Shown here: in pieces, positions 34,190 through 43,934 of the stretch | How positions within the stretch are numbered: position 1 is the first letter of the stretch | Layout: each line of letters opens with the position of its first letter | Origin: JAVBQL01 sp031549085 | Lineage (GTDB): Bacteria; Spirochaetota; GWE2-31-10; MWDO01 | Assembly (NCBI GenBank): GCA_031549085.1 | Contig: JAVBQL010000020.1 | Coordinates: forward strand, 3,326-67,325 | DNA length: 64,000 bases | Direction of reading: 5' to 3' | Position numbers and translations under genes: made by a program | The notes under the pieces: generated by a model | Told to the model about the DNA's origin: nothing | Database searches by the model: none | Seen by the model: only the letters and a program-made list of their open reading frames with translations

Positions 34190-35125
34190 ATGCAATTGAT
34201 ATCAGTAAAAGAGGCTGTTAGTTTAATTAAGGTACCAGATAGTACATTGAGAGACTGGATTGATAATGGAACTCTTGAAAAATATAAAGATGAGAAGGGT
34301 TTTATCTGCCTTGATAAGAGACAAGTCTTAAGATTGATGCCTACGGTTATAGCTTTTTATAACTATAAAGGGGGTGTCTCAAAAACCAGCATGAGTATAT
34401 TGATGGGGGATTACTACGAGAAGCGTAAAGAAAAAATATTATTAATTGATCTAGATCCTCAATCCAATTTGACCAAAAGCTTTTTTTCAGATGATGATAT
34501 CCATGATGGTGTCAATCATGAGTACCGGAATACACTATATGATTTCTTTAATGATAAAAAATCCCTCTCAAAAATTGTTATGCACTATAATGATTATATT
34601 GATGTTTTACCATCTAAACTGGAGTTAATGGAAAAATCGACTATTAATGATTTTGATCTATTAGATTATAAAATAGAGTTTAGCAATTTCTTTAAAAAAT
34701 ACTCAATCGTTATAATAGATTGTCCTCCTGCACTTAATGCATTTACATCTACAGGCCTTCTACTAGCAAATTATGTGTATATTCCATTTGTTCCAGAGCC
34801 ATTTGCATATGATGGATTGGTTTCTATGTTAAAAACTATGCAAAAAATAACTCCATACAATAAAGATTTTATTGATTATAGAATTGTCTATTCAAAAGTT
34901 AAGGGACAAAAAACAATTATTCATGAAAACTATATTAATCATGTAAACACTCAAATGAGTGGCAAAATTATAGATAACCATAAGATCCCAGATTTTATAG
35001 GCATTGTTGAGAGGGGAGCGTCAAAACAAAATATCTTTGATATGTATCCAGGAGATACACCTGCACAGAAAATAACAGAGTTGTTTGATGAACTTGATAA
35101 AATTATGTTTGAAGAAAGAACTTAG
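34190..35125 (+). CDS. parA: ParA-type partition ATPase with N-terminal HTH
   Basis: 311 residues. N-terminal MerR/excisionase-like helix-turn-helix (residues 1-50: SVKEAVSLIKVPDSTLRDWI), then a ParA/MinD ATPase: deviant Walker A YKGGVSKTSM (60-68), switch LLIDLDPQSN (84-93) and Walker B IVIIDCPPAL (about 172-181). Large HTH-bearing ParAs of type Ia both move plasmids or chromosomes and repress their own promoter. AGAGG ribosome site 6 nt before ATG. The gene is bracketed by two identical palindromes, but no ParB-like gene is visible next to it. Neighbours are a rep-like gene and a nuclease-like gene, so this is the partition gene of a plasmid, chromid or integrated replicon. Confidence 0.9.
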   Translation: MQLISVKEAVSLIKVPDSTLRDWIDNGTLEKYKDEKGFICLDKRQVLRLMPTVIAFYNYKGGVSKTSMSILMGDYYEKRKEKILLIDLDPQSNLTKSFFSDDDIHDGVNHEYRNTLYDFFNDKKSLSKIVMHYNDYIDVLPSKLELMEKSTINDFDLLDYKIEFSNFFKKYSIVIIDCPPALNAFTSTGLLLANYVYIPFVPEPFAYDGLVSMLKTMQKITPYNKDFIDYRIVYSKVKGQKTIIHENYINHVNTQMSGKIIDNHKIPDFIGIVERGASKQNIFDMYPGDTPAQKITELFDELDKIMFEERT

Positions 35126-35128
35126 TTT

Positions 35129-35144
35129 GTGCAACCGGTTGCAC
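35129..35144. repeat. Palindrome, candidate parS centromere site, copy 2
   Basis: GTGCAACCGGTTGCAC begins 4 nt after the parA stop codon and repeats the core at 33801-33816. It lies between the convergent parA and nuclease-like genes. Confidence 0.6.
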
Positions 35145-35153
35145 TCTTGAGAG

Positions 35154-36059
35154 CTAATCAAGAATATATCTTTCCAAACGATTTAACTCTTCTAGACATT
35201 TTTCAAATATAGATTCATAAGTGGTGTGATCGAATTTTATATATCCAACATTTTGATGAAATCGCTCTTCATCATCTTCTGGAATGATAAAATCATTTCC
35301 AAAACGCATCAGCATAAAGAATTGAGCATATAACTTTTTTTCTAAAATATATTCAATATCATTAGATTTTTCGTAGTTCATCTTCAGAACAACCATTAGT
35401 GTAGATTGTTCAAGGCTATATTCTACTTGCCAGTAAAAAATAATCTTATTTATATGAATGCTATTCCATTCAAATCCTAATTTATCAATAATATCTTCAC
35501 TATTTTTTACATCGATTTTTGATAAATTGAATAAGTTTTCGATAGTAACATATGACCACTCACTTATTGGCTTCGCTATATCGAGTTTTTTTTCTTTCTC
35601 TATGTTTGTAATGTAGTTCAAATAATCATGATAGATTCTGCTGTTTATATCTTTTTCATATCTTTTTAATATTGTTATAAGTTTATCTCTCGTAAAAACT
35701 TTATATGGCTCCACTATATTTGGATTTTCATCCTTAATATTAAAATAGATACAAATAAGATTATTATCATCAAATTTTTTAAGATATCTGCCTGTTATAA
35801 TCCCGTGGTAAGTTTTTTTTGCATCTGGAACAATCTTATCATCTATTATTAAAACATATTTATCATCTATTATAACTATTATACCAATATCATACTTCTC
35901 TTTGATAATACGAACTTTTTTAAAATCCTCTTTTAAGTTTGTTAAGCTCTGTAAAAGTAGTGTAGCAGTCAGAAAAAGTGGGTTAGCATCATCTCCTTCA
36001 TCATTTACAAGATTTAAAAGGCGACTTATAAAATCATTTTGTGTTAATGCTTCTTTCAT
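35154..36059 (-). CDS. PD-(D/E)XK nuclease-superfamily protein
   Basis: 301 residues from ATG 36059, 7 nt after AAAGGG; the frame to 36140 starts in an unlikely hydrophobic leader. Residues 45-110 match the plan of PDDEXK_4-type proteins: EKYDIGIIVIIDDKYVLIID, then DKI and a following helix with YHGIITGRYL, then a strand LICIYFNI. The catalytic set would be Asp57, Asp73 and Lys75 (the usual E-x-K is D-x-K here). The C-terminal half (about 160-301) resembles no family I know. It may cut DNA, as a defence or addiction enzyme of the replicon, or be a degenerate binder. Convergent with parA. Confidence 0.55.
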   Translation of the reverse strand: MKEALTQNDFISRLLNLVNDEGDDANPLFLTATLLLQSLTNLKEDFKKVRIIKEKYDIGIIVIIDDKYVLIIDDKIVPDAKKTYHGIITGRYLKKFDDNNLICIYFNIKDENPNIVEPYKVFTRDKLITILKRYEKDINSRIYHDYLNYITNIEKEKKLDIAKPISEWSYVTIENLFNLSKIDVKNSEDIIDKLGFEWNSIHINKIIFYWQVEYSLEQSTLMVVLKMNYEKSNDIEYILEKKLYAQFFMLMRFGNDFIIPEDDEERFHQNVGYIKFDHTTYESIFEKCLEELNRLERYILD

Positions 36060-37151
36060 AATTATACCCTTTATATGTATAAAGCAATCTTTAAAATAGG
36101 TTGATGTTATATATATTATAAAATAATAAATATAAAACACTATATATGATAAATAGATATACTATTTTAGTTTAAGCAGACAATAGGACATATATAACAG
36201 ATATTTCATTTTTTTGCTACCATTATTTTCTTTTTTAAGAGATGAAAATATTTTTCTTTAATTTATGGTAAAAAGACTTTTTAATATATATTAAAGTAAT
36301 ACTTTTAAAAAAAATAGAGAAAAGAACATAATTTATTTTTAAAAGCAATAATTTAATAGAAAAATATTGATTTATAGATATAAAAAGATATAATGTATTG
36401 TATTATGGTAAATAATTTTATTAAGTGAGCTCTTATTTATATTAGTAAAATAGATGAAACTTATATAATCATTCTTAAGAATATAGTATAAGATGAAAGT
36501 TTTTTCCAAAATATAATGAAAAAGTTTATAAAAGTATTTTAACAGATAAAAACGAAATAATCTATTATATTGATCATTTTTAAAAAATATTTCGTTTTTG
36601 CTTATAGCTTTTATTGCTATTTCAAGATTATACTGATAAGTCTGTGATTTTTTATCTCTTTATGTTTATTCTTATACAAATATAGAGAGTGAATCTTTTT
36701 TATAATAAAAAAATTGTTGATTTTTCGATAAAATAGATTTATATTTAACTATCTAAAAAAACAATTTAAGGAGAATACTTTACGATATTAAGTTCTCTTG
36801 TATCTTATATAAGGTTATTTAAACTAAAACAGATAGGCCCATAAATTTAAGTAGTTCTTTAGTTTTAGTTTCTAAAATGATAAGTTATTTTTATTCATAA
36901 GTGATTTAGTTTTGTACATTGTCATAAGTGATTCAAAAAAGATGTGCAAAACAATTGTTTTTTGCTTATTTTTTTGGGCCTTTCTGTTTTAGTTTTAAAG
37001 AATAATCTTTTAACCTCTTTTATCTATCTGTTTTTTTTGCAATTCTAATTGTCTTATAGTCATCCAATTCTTTTATTAACCTCTTTCACATTATAAATAG
37101 TTAGAAACACATATTTTAAATAAATAATATGTGTTATAAACTGATTATCTT
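36060..37151. other. Long intergenic region
   Basis: About 1.1 kb with no ORF supported by a ribosome site. It holds the inverted-repeat element at 36822-36994 and a weaker hairpin near 36549-36596 (AAAAACGAAATA / TATTTCGTTTTT). Nothing else was recognised; an origin region cannot be excluded but no iterons are seen. Confidence 0.4.
36822..36994. ncRNA. 173-nt element closed by a 20-bp stem
   Basis: AACTAAAACAGATAGGCCCA (36822-36841) pairs with TGGGCCTTTCTGTTTTAGTT (36975-36994), 19 of 20. The loop contains TCATAAGTGAT twice (36893-36903 and 36922-36932). It shares the GCCCATAAA core with the other elements. No strong promoter found; strand unknown. Confidence 0.4.
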
Positions 37152-37209
37152 AAAAAAAAGTGTTACCACCCTTATTGATACTATGAAGCAACAATAAGTT
37201 GGTAACACT
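37152..37209 (-). terminator. Terminator of the 1960-residue gene
   Basis: AGTGTTACCACCCTTATTG (37159-37177) pairs with CAATAAGTTGGTAACACT (37192-37209) with small bulges, and an A8 run at 37152-37159 gives a T-run on the minus strand. Confidence 0.8.
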
Positions 37210-37235
37210 ATATTCTTAAATACTATCTCTCTAAA

Positions 37236-40200
37236 TTAGAAGAGAGCATTTCTTATACCAAATCCTATTTGTGGTATCAGTCTACTGTTAACTTCAGAGG
37301 CAATGAAGTAGAATGCAGCCTCCATATAGAGTGCGAACTTTCTAAATCCATAGTATCTCTCAACCTTAAAGAAGTCCCACTGGAACATAAAACCAGCAAG
37401 TAGTCGGTCAGTTCTCTTGATATCACTATTAGGCTGAAAAGATGCAGCCCATGTATCGAAGTCTTCTTGGCTACCACCAGAGAACCCACTCATCCAGAAG
37501 AACCCTGCACCAATCTCTATTGACCATGAGAAGTTTTTAGCATCTTCTCCAAAGAAGAACTCAAATGGGATATCAATTACACGGGCTAATATCTTCCCTC
37601 CAGCAGCGAAACCACTATATGCGGGGTAATATTGACCATACTGCCATCCCCAATTTTCTGAGAATATAGGGTCATCAAGATTGATCCCCATTGCAACAAG
37701 GTTCTCTCTTGTTGGAGTCCAACCAAACATCGCCTCCAGACGCACTATATCATCAAAGAATGATAACCCAAACCCTGTTGATAGAAATGGTCCACCATAG
37801 ACCTGTGCCCATAGGTACAACCCCTCAATAAATTTAGGGAGCTTACCAGCGTTTTTATCAAACTGCTTAAATAGAAGTTTAACTTCAGTTATATCATTAT
37901 TATCTTCAGCGATACCCTTAATAACCACCTTCTCATTGACTTTTGCGTTCTCAAGAGGAGTATTGATTGTGACTGTTGGCAATTTTCTATCTATTGCTAC
38001 TTTAAAGTATTGAATACTACTCTTATTTGTGAATGTCGTTGCCTTTAATTGAAGGGTATGATTTCCATCAAGTAGGTATTGGCTTTGAAGTCTAACAATC
38101 CAATCTTTAGTAATTCCTCCGAGTGCCTGTTCAAAAGTATTTCCATTGTCAATGGTTAGAGCGATATTTTTGATCTTGTTTTTAGCTTTTTGCTGATTAA
38201 CAAGGCTCATAACCTCAAATTTTGAGACTGGAATTTGATCTGGTTCTGGAAGCAGTTCTGGGTTCTTCACATACTTTTTCTTTAGTTGATAATATTTTTT
38301 CAACTGAAGCTCTTTTTTCATCTTCAATTCTATATTTCTTTCATAATATTGAGCTGTTCCCTTAAGCCATGGTCTATGCTCTATTGGCTTTCCATTTGTA
38401 TGTGAAGTAACATTTATTATAGGACCTGACTCTTGATAGTAGAATGTTCTTAAAATTGGTCCAGATGATTTTGGAGGGAATCTAGGATCGAGTTGCTTCT
38501 CTGTTGCAATAACTGTAACACTATGTAAACCTTCAGTTAGATCTCCTGCAGGGAAGGTATACTTCCATACATCAGTTCCCTCTGCCGTGAAGAATTCTCC
38601 ATTATCAATTTTTACTTTAACAAATTCAAGTCCATCATCATCATATGCCGTTCCATAAAACTCAATAATATCTCCCATTATGCTTTGGTTACTTTGTGGT
38701 TGGTCAAGCTCTACTGTTGGAAGATCTGACATAGGATCTACCAAAAAGAATGAGCTCTTTTCTGTTACATTTCCTGCAATATCAACTGCTTTGATTAGGA
38801 TATAATATTTATACATAGGAGGCCATCTTGTGGTATCAATCTCATAGTACCACGCCTCTTTTCCAATTGTTTCCGCATATCCATCCTCATCAGCAATTTC
38901 ACTTGGAAGCATGGAGTTGTTGTTTTCATCAACTATTTTTATATATACATTATCTAAAGCGATGTTATCACTTGCACGTCCCTCTATTTTATAGATATTA
39001 TTGACTGATTCTCCTACTCTAGGACGAATTATACCAACCTCTGGAGGGGTGTTGTCGACGTTGTACATCGCAAATGAGTATGATTCACTTCCAGCCTTAT
39101 CTCTTGCTCTAATCAAGAACTTTAATATTCCATCAGGCAGAGCCTTGGTATTTAAATAGTAGTTCCAGCTCTCTTTACCATTGGCCAACTGGAATGACCA
39201 ACCATTATTGATCGATATTGAGACCTCTTCAATTCCGTTAGGGTCAACAGCTCGCCCTGTTACAATTCGCTCATCTTTCAGATAGCTTCCATTTGGAGGG
39301 CTAAATAGTGATATAACAGGATTTTCATAGTCAAGCTGGAATCTGACGGTCTTTATATCACTCTTGATTCCAAGGATATCTATCGCCTGAACCTCAATAA
39401 TATGCTCTCCTGCAACCATTTTACCCTTATCTATAAAGATTTCCCAGTTTGTTCGATTTGCAGAGAGGGGAGCTTCATGCCATTTTGCATACTCTGTTCC
39501 CTTTGATTCAATGATATCTCCCTCATCATTTAGGTAGATCTTTCCATGATCAAGCTTATACATAACAGATGCAATTTCATCATCATCAAGGGCTAGACCA
39601 GTAATATTTACAACATCACTGAATCTCTCTCCCTCAATTGCAGGGCTATTGATGTATACTTTTGGTCTATCTGTTAATGTATCAAATATAATAGACGCCT
39701 TTGCTATTGAGGTGTTTCCAGCTCTATCTACTCCAACAACATCTATACTTATTGGTTTTGGCTCTGTATTTGTAAGGTCAATGCCATTTATTGCATAGAG
39801 GTCATAGTAGCCTTCCCAATATGAGATTCCATTTGCCAATATCTTCTTTCCATTCAATAAGAAATATGTAGAGTCAACTCTATTGTTATCACTTGTTGTT
39901 CCTCTTATTGTAATATTACCATTTTGAGTACTGTTTTCTGATGGCACCAATATTTTAGTCTCTGGAGGGGTTGTATCATATGTTAGATGATAGATTAATG
40001 TTGTCTTTTTTCCAGCATTGTCTTCAACAATCAGAGTGACTGTATTGTCCCCCTCTTTTAACTGCTCTTTAGGGACATCTATAACAAACATTCTTCCATC
40101 ATTAAAAAAGAGTCCATTAGTCATAGATTGATAATCTGTCAAGAGCATTGTTGTTTCTCTCTCTACAGGATCTATATTTGGAACTCTAACCCCAGAAATA

Positions 40201-43118
40201 TTAGGATTTATCAATGTTGCATTTGTATATGTTGCATCATTTGGATTTCCAGTAACATTAACAGCATATTTAAGTGTCAGGTTTTTAGGATCATCATCTT
40301 TTATAGAACCATATAGTTTTACGCCACTATTAAATGATAAATTTGATGGAGGGTAGAGTATACTCGCTTTTGGAAATTCTTTGTCTACAATAACAGATGA
40401 GTTATAAGTATCGATTTTAGAGTGTTCTACTCTAGCAACCAATGGAGTTGTTCCTATTACAAGGTTCCCCTTTATAGCATCATCTATCTCAAAGTACTTG
40501 AAGTAGTCTCCATTTATATTTTGAACGGCAAGCTCACTGTTGCCCAATCTAACAGTTGCCTTTGCTGTTGCAAGAGGAGCATATATATAAAATCCACGGT
40601 TTGCATCAACATTAATCTTTTCATCAAAGTAGAAGCCAACATTTTTGTTTGTTGAATCAAGATATGGGCTTGCAACTCCCTCAAATGTAAGAGCTATTTG
40701 ATCTGGAGGGTTATCAAAGTTTATAAGAATTGGATATTTTGCCTCATTTCCAGCCCTATCTTTTAATGTGATATTTCCAGTATAGTTTAAGAGAGCTCCC
40801 TTCTCATTTTTTGTTTTAAGCTCTACTATTTTTGAGCCTGCTCCACTTATTGCAACTTTATCTTTGCCAGAAATTTCTATCTCAGCGGAGGCAAATGAAA
40901 AGTCATCTTCTAGAGTTATTTTAGTATCCTCTTTTAGCAATAAAACATGTTGGTTTTTATTGTTAACTTCAACAGGGACTCCAATTGCTTTTGGAGGAGT
41001 TGTATCAATTATTACAGGGACTCTTGTTATAGAGCTGTTTAAACCACTGTCAGTTGCCTCTATAACGATTAAATAGACCCCTTTAAGAGCATGAGAGATT
41101 GTTGTTGTAAGATTTGCAGAGAAATAGCCCGGTCTTCCTGCCATTGGTTGAAAATTGCTGTCCATGTACTCTACAACGCTCTTTTTAGCCTCTGGATCAA
41201 AAATTGAGAATCTGACACTCTTTAATGGTCCAAAGTTCTTTATGGTTACAGGTAGATTTATATTTCCATTTAATAGTTTTCCTGCCCATGACGTATTTAT
41301 AGGTCCAAGTTCAACTTGAGGATACTCCTGCTTCTTCCAGAATGTTCTTGTTAGGGCATCACTTGGAGTATTTTTTTGGTCTAGTGCAGTTAAAGATAAC
41401 TTATATTGTCCATCAGGGTATTTTTCACCATCTAGACTAACATAGGAGTTTAGGGAGTATCTCGCATCTACACTTCTAGTTAGAATCTCCTCTCCAGCGC
41501 TATTGCTTATCTTGATCTCAACATCTTTTATATCACTCTCACTATCATAAACAGAGCCAAATATTGGCAGTATAGATGAGAATATTTGATTATCTTCAAC
41601 TGATGATAGAGTTATCACAGGTTTCTCAAGATCTTTTTTTAGTGTTAGCTTCATAGATGTTACTGCTTTGTTTCCAGCAATATCAGTTACTGTTGCTATG
41701 AAGTTGTACACACCATCTTTATATAGATCTGGATCGATATATTGAACAACAGGATCTCCAAGGTCAAAACCCCAGAGTGGATTTCCAGGTATAATTTCTA
41801 CTGGATATGGGTTTTTAGGAGCTCCAGGCCCCTCAATCTTTATCATAATATCTTTTATTGCGATATTATCTTCAGCATATCCATAGATCTTTGTTTTATT
41901 TCCTACAACAGAGTTTGGCTGAGGATTTTGAAAAGCAATCTCTGGCTTTGTATGATCTATTGTAACACTTAATGAGGCAAACCCCTCACTTCCAGTCTTA
42001 TCTCTTGCTTTTACCCACACAGTTTGTATTCCTTCAGGTAGCTCTCTTGTGTTTAATGTGAACTTAAAGTTTGCTTTTGTTCTATTTTTTTCGGTAGCAC
42101 TCATGGTAGCACTTTTGAATGAGTATCTATCATCAGTAGAGAAGACAACCTCTTCAACACCATTATCATCAGCCACAGTACCAAATATGTTTACTTGCCC
42201 AGATAGAACCGCTCCAGATTGAATATTGGAGAATAGAATAACCGGAGTCTTTCTATCTAGATTAAATGGAACAATATAATCTTTACTTGCAACACCCTTA
42301 TGATCATATACTCTAAATCTTATAGAGTGCTTACCATCTTTCATACTTGTTGTATCAAGCATATAGCTCCAATATTCTGTACCTGTGGCAACACGCTCCT
42401 CCTTCTCGTTATCAACGAAAAGAACAATCTTTCCAACCTCATCATCATCATGGGCAGTACCTACAACCATTAGGTTTCCAGGGACACGTGCATTTTGTTG
42501 AGGATTTATCACAGTAAGAGATGGGATGTCAGATTTTGGGTCTATTTTGATGTTGATTGCAGCATCTTCGCTCCAGTTGTCCATGGTATCTTTTGCCTTT
42601 ACAGCGATACTCCATGTACCGGGCTTTGTCTTTTCAACTTCTGATATGTCGAATATTTTTGTCCAGTTGTATATACCATCTACATTGACATAACCATCAA
42701 ATGGTTTTTTTATTTCCTCTTTTAGTTTTGCTAATACATTTTTTTTGTCTCTTATTTTTATTTCGAGGGCAGAAGCTTTTAATATTTCTGCATCACGCTC
42801 ATCTATTAATTTTGCGATCTCCTCTTTCTTGTTTGTTGCGATTAGAGAATTTGTTAAATTAGTTCTTTTTTTATTTATTGCATCATATTCAACCATTAAA
42901 GCCTTAATTTCGGCCTTTACTTTTATCTCTTCCTCTTTCAAGACTTTTTTCTTCTCATTATACTCTTTTTTTGCTAAAGCACTTGTTGGCTTTGGATATC
43001 CTGTATCCTTCGGGGCAAATGTAAAGCCTCCGCCAGCATCATCTTCTCCCCATAAGTATCCAGAGGTAAGAAACAACAGTGAGATTGAAATCAAAATCAA
43101 AACAAACTTTTTAAACAT
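37236..43118 (-). CDS. Giant Ig-like-repeat protein with C-terminal outer-membrane-barrel-like domain
   Basis: 1960 residues. Signal peptide (1-24, ILISISLLFLTSGYLWG), no lipobox. Residues about 45-130 are a charged coiled coil (KKEYNEKKKVLKEEEIKVKA). Then come roughly 16 Ig/cadherin-like repeats of about 95 residues with D.tpP.i.i..P..g..v.g...i.G.a.D...i..v.i..dg, for example LDYENPVISLFSPPNGSYLK and VRVPNIDPVERE-type linkers. From about 1760 a domain of about 200 residues has alternating aromatic strands (GLYLWAQVYGGPFLSTGFGL; WSIEIGAGFFWMSGF) and ends in ...IGFGIRNALF, the terminal Phe typical of outer-membrane barrels. It is probably an outer-membrane protein displaying or housing an Ig stalk. 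CAGGAG ribosome site. Divergent from the two giant lipoproteins. Confidence 0.8.
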   Translation of the reverse strand: MFKKFVLILISISLLFLTSGYLWGEDDAGGGFTFAPKDTGYPKPTSALAKKEYNEKKKVLKEEEIKVKAEIKALMVEYDAINKKRTNLTNSLIATNKKEEIAKLIDERDAEILKASALEIKIRDKKNVLAKLKEEIKKPFDGYVNVDGIYNWTKIFDISEVEKTKPGTWSIAVKAKDTMDNWSEDAAINIKIDPKSDIPSLTVINPQQNARVPGNLMVVGTAHDDDEVGKIVLFVDNEKEERVATGTEYWSYMLDTTSMKDGKHSIRFRVYDHKGVASKDYIVPFNLDRKTPVILFSNIQSGAVLSGQVNIFGTVADDNGVEEVVFSTDDRYSFKSATMSATEKNRTKANFKFTLNTRELPEGIQTVWVKARDKTGSEGFASLSVTIDHTKPEIAFQNPQPNSVVGNKTKIYGYAEDNIAIKDIMIKIEGPGAPKNPYPVEIIPGNPLWGFDLGDPVVQYIDPDLYKDGVYNFIATVTDIAGNKAVTSMKLTLKKDLEKPVITLSSVEDNQIFSSILPIFGSVYDSESDIKDVEIKISNSAGEEILTRSVDARYSLNSYVSLDGEKYPDGQYKLSLTALDQKNTPSDALTRTFWKKQEYPQVELGPINTSWAGKLLNGNINLPVTIKNFGPLKSVRFSIFDPEAKKSVVEYMDSNFQPMAGRPGYFSANLTTTISHALKGVYLIVIEATDSGLNSSITRVPVIIDTTPPKAIGVPVEVNNKNQHVLLLKEDTKITLEDDFSFASAEIEISGKDKVAISGAGSKIVELKTKNEKGALLNYTGNITLKDRAGNEAKYPILINFDNPPDQIALTFEGVASPYLDSTNKNVGFYFDEKINVDANRGFYIYAPLATAKATVRLGNSELAVQNINGDYFKYFEIDDAIKGNLVIGTTPLVARVEHSKIDTYNSSVIVDKEFPKASILYPPSNLSFNSGVKLYGSIKDDDPKNLTLKYAVNVTGNPNDATYTNATLINPNISGVRVPNIDPVERETTMLLTDYQSMTNGLFFNDGRMFVIDVPKEQLKEGDNTVTLIVEDNAGKKTTLIYHLTYDTTPPETKILVPSENSTQNGNITIRGTTSDNNRVDSTYFLLNGKKILANGISYWEGYYDLYAINGIDLTNTEPKPISIDVVGVDRAGNTSIAKASIIFDTLTDRPKVYINSPAIEGERFSDVVNITGLALDDDEIASVMYKLDHGKIYLNDEGDIIESKGTEYAKWHEAPLSANRTNWEIFIDKGKMVAGEHIIEVQAIDILGIKSDIKTVRFQLDYENPVISLFSPPNGSYLKDERIVTGRAVDPNGIEEVSISINNGWSFQLANGKESWNYYLNTKALPDGILKFLIRARDKAGSESYSFAMYNVDNTPPEVGIIRPRVGESVNNIYKIEGRASDNIALDNVYIKIVDENNNSMLPSEIADEDGYAETIGKEAWYYEIDTTRWPPMYKYYILIKAVDIAGNVTEKSSFFLVDPMSDLPTVELDQPQSNQSIMGDIIEFYGTAYDDDGLEFVKVKIDNGEFFTAEGTDVWKYTFPAGDLTEGLHSVTVIATEKQLDPRFPPKSSGPILRTFYYQESGPIINVTSHTNGKPIEHRPWLKGTAQYYERNIELKMKKELQLKKYYQLKKKYVKNPELLPEPDQIPVSKFEVMSLVNQQKAKNKIKNIALTIDNGNTFEQALGGITKDWIVRLQSQYLLDGNHTLQLKATTFTNKSSIQYFKVAIDRKLPTVTINTPLENAKVNEKVVIKGIAEDNNDITEVKLLFKQFDKNAGKLPKFIEGLYLWAQVYGGPFLSTGFGLSFFDDIVRLEAMFGWTPTRENLVAMGINLDDPIFSENWGWQYGQYYPAYSGFAAGGKILARVIDIPFEFFFGEDAKNFSWSIEIGAGFFWMSGFSGGSQEDFDTWAASFQPNSDIKRTDRLLAGFMFQWDFFKVERYYGFRKFALYMEAAFYFIASEVNSRLIPQIGFGIRNALF

Positions 43119-43532
43119 ATATTCTCCTGATTTTTAGAAATTTTCTAAAATTATTCAAAAAAAACTTCGCAAATAATATAAAAATGTAATTATACATCAA
43201 TATATAGTCAATAAGCAATATAAATTAAGAACACAAACAATTTTAATACTTAATACTAAGATAATTTAAATACTAAAATTTCGGAATGCTGCGTTTATTA
43301 GCTTTAAACCTTGTTTTTTGCTTACAAAACACTTAATTTTGAAGACAAAAAACATATTTTTTTATAAATAAGTTACAAAACGGTTTTAATAATTGCTGTT
43401 CATTATAGTTTGTGCTCTACAAACAATAACATGCCAATAGATACCTTATCTCAACATATTATCACCTAATTTTAAATAATATTCAATAAAAAGTGATATT
43501 TTTTTATAAAAATAAAAAAAATGAGAATTATG

Positions 43533-43560
43533 TTGACTTTATAGATTATAGGATTATAAT
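43533..43560 (+). promoter_or_regulatory. Promoter in the divergent giant-gene region
   Basis: TTGACT (43533-43538), 16 nt, TATAAT (43555-43560). It lies about 375 nt before the lipoprotein gene at 43935. A weaker pair (TTGACA 43627-43632, TATGCT 43649-43654) follows. Confidence 0.55.
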
Positions 43561-43566
43561 ATGGTG

Positions 43567-43684
43567 GAGTAGTAGTGCTTTTTTACCTTTGGATAAGAAA
43601 ATGTATCTATATTTTATGATTGGTTTTTGACAAGGCTTATGGTAGATGTATGCTATTTTGTTATTAAACCATCTATCTTTTTTT
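43567..43684 (+). ncRNA. Candidate small RNA or attenuated leader
   Basis: From the promoter at 43533-43560 a transcript would meet GGTAGATG (43641-43648) pairing with CATCTATC (43670-43677, one G-U) and a T7 run (43678-43684): a terminator. This gives an RNA of about 118 nt, either independent or an attenuated leader of the gene at 43935. The remaining intergenic sequence (43119-43520, 43690-43920) shows nothing else. Confidence 0.4.
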
Positions 43685-43934
43685 AATCTTGTCTTTTTTA
43701 TCAGTTTTTAAAATATAATTACTATTTAAAGTTATATTGTTGTATTTAACGATATATAATTTGGAAAAGTATCTTTTTTTTAGTATTTTAATAGAGTAAT
43801 ATTCTACATTTTAACTAATTATTTGATTTTTTTTTGTAAAATATTATATTTATGACACCATATTTTAATATGGACTTGAAATAATAAACAATAGATAGTA
43901 TTAGCTTTAAGTATTATACTAAGGAGTTTTATAA

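Noticed and set aside
33800..35144. Palindromes read as LacI-family operators
   Set aside because: GTGCAACCGGTTGCAC does resemble LacI-type sites, but no LacI-family gene or sugar operon is present and the two copies bracket parA; a centromere role fits better, though it is not proven.
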